DNA of 64,000 nucleotides, taken from the NCBI GenBank assembly GCA_014529385.2, contig CM043947.1, positions 128,824,391 through 128,888,390 of the forward strand. Reading direction: 5' to 3'. How positions within the stretch are numbered: the stretch's first letter is position 1; each line of letters opens with the position of its first letter. Positions 57,419 through 64,000 of the stretch are shown here, piece after piece. The notes below the pieces were generated by a model. It searched no databases. It had not been told where the DNA came from and saw only the letters and a list, made by a program, of their open reading frames with translations. The translations under genes were made by a program, and so were the position numbers. Source of the DNA: Adiantum capillus-veneris. Lineage: Eukaryota; Streptophyta; Polypodiopsida; Polypodiales; Pteridaceae.

Positions 57419-58790
57419 TCAATCTTGGAGAGTATATTTCTTGTAGTGGGATGGAACACTCATTAGATCTTTCCCATCCTCTTCTATGGTTTCCATTTCG
57501 GTCGTATATAGCTCCTTTAGAGCTTTTTTCAACTCTTGATACTTCTTTTTCCACTCAACTCGTGTAATGGTTGACTCCTTGTCCTGTTTTTTTGGCTTCT
57601 CTTGAGTTTCCTTTCTTGTTTTTCTCAACTTTTTTGTGATTTCATGTTGTTCGTTTAAAGGATATCTAACAGTGATTTTGTCCTTGATACAATCATGTGC
57701 ATCTATCTGCATCACGAACTGTGTTCTACTAGGTACTGATGGCATAGGTCTAGCTTTCAAATTTCTAGTGTCTCTTTTTCATTTATACGTCCATTTTTGT
57801 CTTCTCGATTTCTGGTTAGGAAAGTCAAAAAACTTTTCCTCCCCTCCTTTCATGAGTAGCTTAGTTCTCACATGTTCTTTTTCGAGTAGCTTAGCTCTCA
57901 CATGTTCTTTTCCTCCCCTCCTTTCATGAGTAGCTTAGCTCTCACATTTTTTGATCTATCTGAGTGTTCTTCTAACTCATCTGTTGCATCATAGTAGAGG
58001 TCTAAAAAGACTTGTTGAGCTTTCATCAAGTCCTTGGATGATTGAATTTTGTCTTCAATGTGGAGGGTTGAGATCATTTGTATGGGAATTATGTCATAGC
58101 CGTCCTCATTGCAAAATTGAGTAGGCATACACATATTCACACATACATCCATTGTCGCTAAAATATGAGTCCTCTCAAATGGCTCACACAAATGCTTTGG
58201 AAAGGGTTCAGGTACATAGGCTTCATCTGTGCAATTCCTTTCTAAGATACATTCTTGTTGTTTTAAACTCCCATTCTCTGAAGCTCTGCACATCCAAATA
58301 GGGGTGTCTTTGTTCAACCAAGATGGAAGCTTAGTTTCAGCCGAAGAGACTGAATCGAACACTTGTATGGGAATTTTCATGACATCTCTATAAGTGTGAT
58401 CTTTTAGAATAACCCTTGTTATTGATCCCACTTGCTTCAAGTGCAAGTAATTGTTTTCCCAATCTTGGATGAGTTGTACTTGTCGCATGAAAGGTCGTCC
58501 CAATATGATTTCATAATTGAGTTTTTTCCCAAAGTCTACTATGGCAAAAGTGTGTCGATATTCAATCCCACATTAATTAACTATCACTTTTTCAAGCACT
58601 CCTAATGGTCTTTCAATATGTCCATCAGCCACCATCAATTGCAATTTAATTCAAGTTTGTCTAATGGCTAGTTGTCCCCAGGATTCCCATACTGCTTTTG
58701 TGACTATGGCTATTCCTACCCCACTATCCAGTAATGCCATGGTTTCAATGTCATTATATTTCAATGTCATTATATTTCACTAGAAGGGTT
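57419..58790 (-). pseudogene. Protease region and linker of Ty3 remnant
   Basis: Near 58729-58719 the minus strand encodes LLDSGVGIAIV, the aspartic protease active site (DSG). Two stops follow before GRPFMRQVQLIQDWENNYL (about 58503-58445), the conserved segment after the protease flap in this clade. The 201-codon frame to 57898 and the Lys/Glu-rich frame at 57760-57419 link protease to RT. Protease cuts the polyprotein; here it is inactivated by stops. A tandem duplication at about 57833-57945 lies between the two frames. Confidence 0.7.
57833..57945 (+). repeat. ~73-bp partial tandem duplication
   Basis: TCCTCCCCTCCTTTCATGAG with AGTAGCTTAGCTCTCACA occurs at about 57837 and again at about 57910, with a shorter third AGTAGCTTAGCTCTCACA between them. 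It lies within the Ty3 remnant and breaks its frame. Confidence 0.75.
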
Positions 58791-58808
58791 GTGTTTCCTT
58801 CTTTCCCT

Positions 58809-59560
58809 TCATAGTATTCTCCGACTTTGGTCATTGGAACAGATCAAATCTCTTTGTTGTCCATTTCGTGTTTTGATTTTTTCAATTTTTTTGCGATTAG
58901 CCCCGTTATCTCCACCCTTTCTAGGGTTTTTTGTAGATAGATATGGTCTGATTTTTAGCAGTTCTCCTAAAGTAAGAGTACATTGGATGGGTGTAGACAT
59001 GATTGAATGGATGCTGTCTACTTCTAGGGTTTGTTCCGCTCTTTTTATTTGAGTGGTATTACACACTATGGATTCATCTTCGTTATCTCCCAAGTAAGAG
59101 GGTAATGTTTTCAAGGTCAATGGTTTAGATATTCCTGAAGCTTCAAATCCGCAATCTCCTTACAAGGATTGTACATCCATGTCCATATCAGGAGGTAAAT
59201 TGTCTAACCAAAATTACTCTATAGGAGCTGACTTTAGAGTTAGGCTCCCATCATTGATCTCTCTAACTTTTTCCAATAGGTGTCCTGGCTAGTCTTCTTC
59301 TATGAATGGAATTATGTCTAAGACATCTTCGTTGTTCGGCACTATAAGTTCTGGCTCTTTTGTTCCTAGGTGGGGTTCTACCACCACTTTGGATTTTTCT
59401 TTATTGGTTCTTACCACGATCTCTTCAAGTTTTTCCATACCTTCAAGCTTGGGTTTTGGTTTTTCCAGCATCTCTTGTGTGATCCTTACCAAATTTTGAT
59501 AAGCTTCAAGCTTAGCTGCTTCCATGTCTGGAGAAGGATAGTTTTTTCATTTGTTTTTCA
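58809..59560 (-). pseudogene. Gag-protease linker fragments
   Basis: Two minus-strand open segments (59525-59289 and 59120-58809) of charged, low-complexity protein lie between the gag knuckles and the protease. One is Lys/Glu/Pro-rich (EKPKPKLEGMEKLEEIV). They sit in the right place and strand to be linker of the same polyprotein; no domain is visible. Confidence 0.5.
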
Positions 59561-59899
59561 TGTTTTGGTTTGCTTTAAGACCCACTTGGTAAGCTTCCAA
59601 GGCTGCATTATTATGCTCAAAAATTTTGTCTACCAGAATTGATCCTCTAGATTTCAAGGTGGTTTCTTTGATTTCAGTTCCAGTTTCTTCCACCTTTTCT
59701 TGGAATGGCTTTTTCTCATCTCATACCTTTTTCTTCTACTTATTTCGGTCTTCTAAGAGGAAATTCTTGTATTCTCCGAATCATCAGAGGAGTTATGTTT
59801 CTTTTTTTTTGCGTGGACTCTAGTGATTACCTTGATTGGAACAATTGATTCACACTCAGATGAGCTATTAGGTATCACTTGACTACGTTCACTATTGTT

Positions 59900-61467
59900 T
59901 TACCCTTGTTTAAAGGATTTTTTGGACAATCTTCCGGGAAGTGCCCTCCCTTTTTGCAACATTGTATGCAATAAGCTTCAACTGGCTTGAGGTTTTTGTC
60001 AGCCTATGGGCATTCATTTTTCCAATGATCATCTGCACCACAATTATGAGAGTTTTCAGTTCTTGGCTTAATCATGGGTCTTCATATGAGGTTTGACACC
60101 TTGATTAGCTACATAATACATTGGTGCAAGCTCTCATGGAGTATAATTCACAGGGTTCTTCCATTGGTGGTGAATGTGAATTATACCAATCTCCTTCTAC
60201 CATTATTGTAGATGGAGTAGCTCAGCATAGGGTGTGACAAGCGCTACTACTTGTTATCTAAAACTCCCTCTGGATGCATTTACTTTACATGCACTACATT
60301 ATGTCCCGGATATGGAGGTTGTTGACCCAACACGGGTTGAGGTCTTTCCATACCCATCAGTGGTCTTTGGGTCAACAACCCATGTTGTTGACCCAACACA
60401 GGTTGAGGTCTTTCCATACCCATCAGTGGTCTTTGAGCTGGTGCCATATTAGTCTGATATGTCTACATGGGTTGTCCTTATGGCCTCATAGGCATGTATT
60501 GAACATTCCCATCATACTTTCTTCGATAGTAGCACTCGTTGGTCTCATGGTTGGTCCATTTATCTTCAATTGCACACCATTTGTGCGTCCTAACTGGTTA
60601 TCCTTGTTACGGTATCCCTTGTCTTGGTCCTCTCATAGGTGCTTTTTGCATGTTATTCATCATTTCATTCATCTTTTTGAGCATGTATTCTATTGTTGAA
60701 TGTGGTGATGCAACAGCCGTTCCCACTTGTACTGGTTTAGTGAATGCTGTTTTCTCACTTTGGTTATCCTTAGGAACATCTTCTTCATTGAAAATATCAC
60801 AGTTGTCTCCTAAGTCAATAGCATCTGACAAACACTCTTCTAGGTTTGTATGCTTCTTGCTATACAGTATAGCATGAAGTTCTTTGTTTAGCAGTCTCTC
60901 TAGAAACAATGATACTAGTCATTCTTCTGCAGGTATCTTTAGCTCTGGGCATCTGGCAATGTATTGTTTCATTCGAGTTGCACAATCCCTAACAAACTCA
61001 CCTTGTTTCTGTTTAAAGTTGCAAATTTGAGCTACTGTATTGTGTTTGATCCCCGTTTTGGAACAAGCAACTACAAATCCTTGAGCTAATGTGTTCAAAT
61101 CCATGATTGACCTTGGTGGAATGTTTTGGATCCATGTTAATTATTTTCCTTCTAATGTCATTCTTCCAAACCCCTCGAATTGACTATGGAAATCGAATAT
61201 GCGTTTTCCTCTTAGCACTTCCTTAAATCTCGCTAAGGGGTCATCTGGATCCCCCGATCCATTGTATTTTCTGACCCATTTTTTAAAATTAGCTGGTCTG
61301 ACACGTCTATTTGGTTCAACTCCCGGTCTCCTGGAAATTGGTCTTGTTCCGAGTCCTTCAAACCAGTCTGTTGGAAATAGTAACTCATGTAGCCCTGGAC
61401 TTGATTTAGTGTCACCTAGTTTTCTTCGTGATGAGGTGGTATTGTAATTGGTTGTTATCTTTCTCAC
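59900..61467 (-). pseudogene. Gag of the minus-strand Ty3 remnant
   Basis: The frame at 61467-61141 starts with a linker and reaches FKKWVRKYNGSGDPDDP, the capsid start, then FEGFGRMTLEGK and a TAA. The same frame resumes at 61104 with NTVAQICNFKQKQGEFVRD and CPELKIPAEE, a stop, then FLERLLNKEL. It ends in a Met/Gln/Pro-rich segment containing the 66-bp duplication (60317-60445). Two degraded knuckles lie near 60045-59930 (NCGADDHWKNEC lacks its first Cys; YCIQCCKKGGHFPEDC has one extra residue). The order and spacing are those of a Ty3 Gag. It is broken by at least three stops. Confidence 0.75.
60317..60445 (+). repeat. 66-bp tandem duplication in gag
   Basis: Two copies of a 66-bp unit contain GGTTGAGGTCTTTCCATACC and CATCAGTGGTCTTTG. 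Being 22 codons long it keeps the minus-strand gag frame, duplicating a Pro/Met/Gln-rich segment (RPLMGMERPQPVLGQQ). Confidence 0.85.
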
Positions 61468-61839
61468 TAGTCTTGAGTTACAATCATCTACTTGTAATTC
61501 TACTCTGTAATAATTACTATAATAGTCAGTTGTGATTCAGCTAGTACGCCATGTACTCGTTCATCATAAACACTGAGTTTAAATCTGAATCTAAATTTGA
61601 AATATTTTTCCAGTCATTCACTTTGTTCTCGTTCCAGTATAATATTTCAATTCAGTCAAATATCCCAATTCAGTTCCTATATTCATTAAATAAACTAACG
61701 ACTTACTAGTAGCTGTAAATTCTAACACTGGAATCCGCTATCTAAAGAGATCAGCTCCAATTCCATTTTGGCAATCACGGTGGCTAGAGCTGTTTCTCGT
61801 TGACGAGACAACTATTCTCCCAGTTTGAATTTTCAGTTA
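61468..61839. other. Gap between head-to-head Ty3 gags
   Basis: About 370 bp separate the gag starts of the minus-strand and plus-strand elements. I find no LTR, no TGG-type primer site and no TATA with flanking support, so both elements seem to have lost their 5' ends or abut through rearrangement. Confidence 0.4.
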
Positions 61840-64000
61840 TGGCACCCAAATCAGGACGTGGTTGTAAAACATCCAGCCGTGTTGACCCTATTCCTAAGGA
61901 GTCAGAAAGAGATTCTGATTCCTAAGAATGAACCGTTGATTGAGACTGAGGCTCAGGAGGAGCATAGTCCTATTGAGGAGGCTCACGACTCTCAGCACTC
62001 CAATCGGTCCAGAAGAGGAAGGGTTGAGCAGGCCGAACGCAAAGCCAGGATTTCTCGCTCCATGTAGGGGGGTGAATGCGCCAAAGGCAGTAAAAGTAGT
62101 CGCCATAGTTCCAGTCGAAGGGCCAAAAAGGAGATGGAGAGCGACACAGAGGAAGAAATTGATTGGGATGCAGATATAGACCATTATAAGAAATCTTCAC
62201 GCAGAAGTCAGGTTCCTAAGGAGAGAAGAAGCACAATTGATGTTGATCTCCAGGATTACACCTCGTCACTAAAAAAAAATAATCCAATTTTCAAAGAAGG
62301 AAAGAGAGATGATCTGGATGTTCATATCCAAGCTTTTGAACAGTATGCTGAGTTGAAAAATATTGATGAAGATGACTGCTCAAAGCATTCCGATTGGAAT
62401 ATTTAGATAACAGAGGAGATGAGGATATCCTCTATGAAGTGGATAAAATAAAACAAAGGAAATTATCAGTCAGAAGCTATGTGCAAAAGAACAAGGAGTT
62501 GACTCGGCAGTTGTTGCAGGAACCACCATCAGAGAAGCGGTTGCGGGCATGGTTTCTAAATGGGTTCCGTAGCCAGAAGCTTCAAGAACAAGAGGTGCCT
62601 GCCCCAATAAAGAAATTTAATGATTTGGTGCAGCGGGCCTTAAAGCTGCAACAGCAAGCTAAGAAGGAAAGGAATCACAAGAAGAGGAGGTCTAGTAGTA
62701 GTAGCACCACTTCTACTGAGGATTCAAATTCTAGTAATACTTTCAGTAGTTCTGACAGTAGCTCGGAAGACAAGAGCAAAGACAAGACCAAGAATAGGTT
62801 TTGGTCTAGGAAGATTGATGAGATGGCCCGGCAGATTGCTGAAATCGGCTAGACCAAACAACCAGTTAGAAGAATGGAAACTTAGTGTTCAAAGTGTAAA
62901 TCCATAGATCATGCTTCCAATGAATGTCCACAGTGTACTTTCTGCAGAGCCTATGGCCATCTTTGGAACAACTGTGGTATTCGCATTCATCATTTCAAGA
63001 AAGGCAAAGATCTATTGATAGTGGAATTTACCAAAGCTAAACCAGTAAGAGTGGAGACTACCAGTGTACCCCAAACAGAGAAATCAGGTATCAGTGGTAC
63101 TCGTACAGGGCGCGGTGGGTACCAAGGGGGTACGGGGCCGGGGCCATGGTAATTTCCAAGGATGAAGTTTGAATTGCTATACTTGTGGTAAGTATGGGCA
63201 TTTTGTGGCTCAGTGTCTAGAAACACATGTTCATGCAGTAGCTGAGGCGAAGGTCCCGGAACCAATTCCATTAAGAGCAGTCACACGTAGTCAAGGGGTG
63301 GTGATTGAGGAAATTCCAGAGGAACTTGTAAGAGCAGCTAGTCATGGAAGCAGCAAATGGGCTCAGCAGAGAGAGGTGTGGAAGGCAAAGGGTAAAGAAA
63401 AGGTGGTTGATGAATGGCAAGAATAGAGAGAATTGGCGGCTAAAATTACAGAAGATTTAGCCATGAAATTTCCAGAGCAGCGAGAAAGGTCTGATGCCCG
63501 GGTCATTCAAAGAATACCAGCCCAGTCTTCTAACGAAGCACCACCAGATAAGTCGGGAACTGGGAATTTTGAGACCATGTTGGCTGCAATTTAGACACAA
63601 CGGGAAGAACTAAGGGAAGGCAAAGCAAAGGAATGGTGCTGCGAAGATATTGCTGATACTTTGAGTTCTGACAGTGATTCTGTACAAGAAAGAGAAGAAA
63701 TTCATGTCAAAATTTGTGACAGAATTCAAAAACTCACAGTTGAGCTGGAAGATATTAGAAAAACTCTGCCTAAAGTAGCAAAATTCATTAGACAGCGAAG
63801 AAAGGCTGAAGCAGAAGCCAAAACAGTTGACTTGGCTTCGGTCAGAGATGATGCAGCACCAGTCATCCAGGTAGATTATAAGGTAAGAAAACATTGGGAG
63901 GCACTGTCTGGTGTTATGTTGGATGGAGGAGCAGGAGTAAACATTTTGGGAGCACATCTTCAACAAAGAATGAAAATTACAAATCTGAAACCATCACCTT
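61840..64000 (+). pseudogene. Ty3-type gag-protease, runs off the window
   Basis: ATG 61840 starts MAPKSGRGCKTSSRVDP, then frame changes carry it through 61920-62067, 62134-62406 (FEQYAELKNIDEDD capsid-like) and 62394-62852 (SVRSYVQKNKELTRQLL, the second capsid half, then a Ser-rich tail). Three CCHC knuckles follow: CSKCKSIDHASNEC (about 62887), CTFCRAYGHLWNNC (about 62938) and CYTCGKYGHFVAQC (about 63175). A charged linker leads to the protease site LDGGAGVNIL near 63920, where the usual DSG or DTG is DGG. Stops at 63424 and 63592 and several frameshifts make it non-functional. The polymerase part should lie beyond 64000. It shows no close likeness to the chromovirus gag, so it is a separate lineage. 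Confidence 0.75.

Larger units (their letters stand above)
56430..61467 (-). mobile_element. Truncated Ty3/gypsy remnant, gag-PR-RT
   Basis: Read leftwards: gag (61467 to about 59900), a low-complexity linker, protease (about 58780-58400), RT (about 57250-56430), then nothing. RNase H, integrase and both LTRs are absent. The RT carries YMDD, unlike the FFDD of the chromovirus, and its sequence style (YRVMPFGLTNAPTTFQR) fits the non-chromodomain Athila/Tat side of the family. Many stops and frame changes show age. The cut after RT lies close to a satellite core copy, perhaps where later rearrangement removed the rest. Confidence 0.82.

Noticed and set aside
1-64000. tRNA or rRNA genes
   Set aside because: I looked for cloverleaf-like arms with GGTTCGAxxCC boxes and for rRNA landmarks and saw none I could support by eye; an automated scan would settle it.

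Overview
The window looks like nuclear DNA of a land plant. It holds no compact operons. It has short GT-AG introns (about 76-88 bp where both ends can be placed), a Ty3/gypsy chromovirus with an initiator-tRNA-Met type primer site, a gag-only LTR retrotransposon, a MITE-like element, and about 18 kb of satellite DNA. Low gene density and layered insertions suggest a large repeat-rich genome. A fern-like or other non-flowering plant is my guess only; nothing in the sequence fixes the clade.

Layout: 1-1690 is non-coding with one small degenerate repeat. 1690-20995 is mostly satellite in three related blocks (unit about 157 bp; an irregular block; then a 14.5 kb block with a ~180 bp and a ~140 bp monomer). 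All share a 19-bp core, TTGGACAAGTGGTGGACCT. A G-rich 50-bp array (3683-3942) lies between blocks, and a 288-bp MITE-like element sits inside the largest. 21010-22672 is a decayed two-exon gene with a DGQH motif. 23456-32674 is a second decayed gene, perhaps transposase-like, split inside an exon by a 6.4 kb gag-only LTR retrotransposon (23898-30288). 33703-34149 is an intact ORF for a divergent, CENH3-like histone H3. A 457-bp foldback element follows (34314-34770), then leftward exons of an unrecognised gene (34916-38950) that appears broken by a 10.7 kb chromovirus (38955-49673, minus strand).

Right of the chromovirus are a frameshifted ORF that may be methyltransferase-like (50336-51373), two decayed FCP1/NIF-type HAD phosphatase-like genes (52374-53433 and 54181-54967), and two Ty3-type remnants head to head: a minus-strand gag-protease-RT (56430-61467) and a plus-strand gag-protease running off the window (61840-64000).

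How it fits together: this is heterochromatin-like DNA built by satellite amplification and nested transposition, with very few open genes. The most notable items are the CENH3-like H3 ORF about 13 kb from a satellite with centromere-like monomer length and higher-order structure, and a predicted 47-codon gag leader exon inside the chromovirus LTR, joined by exact in-phase splice signals to gag across the primer site. All family calls rest on motifs read by eye; no database search was possible.
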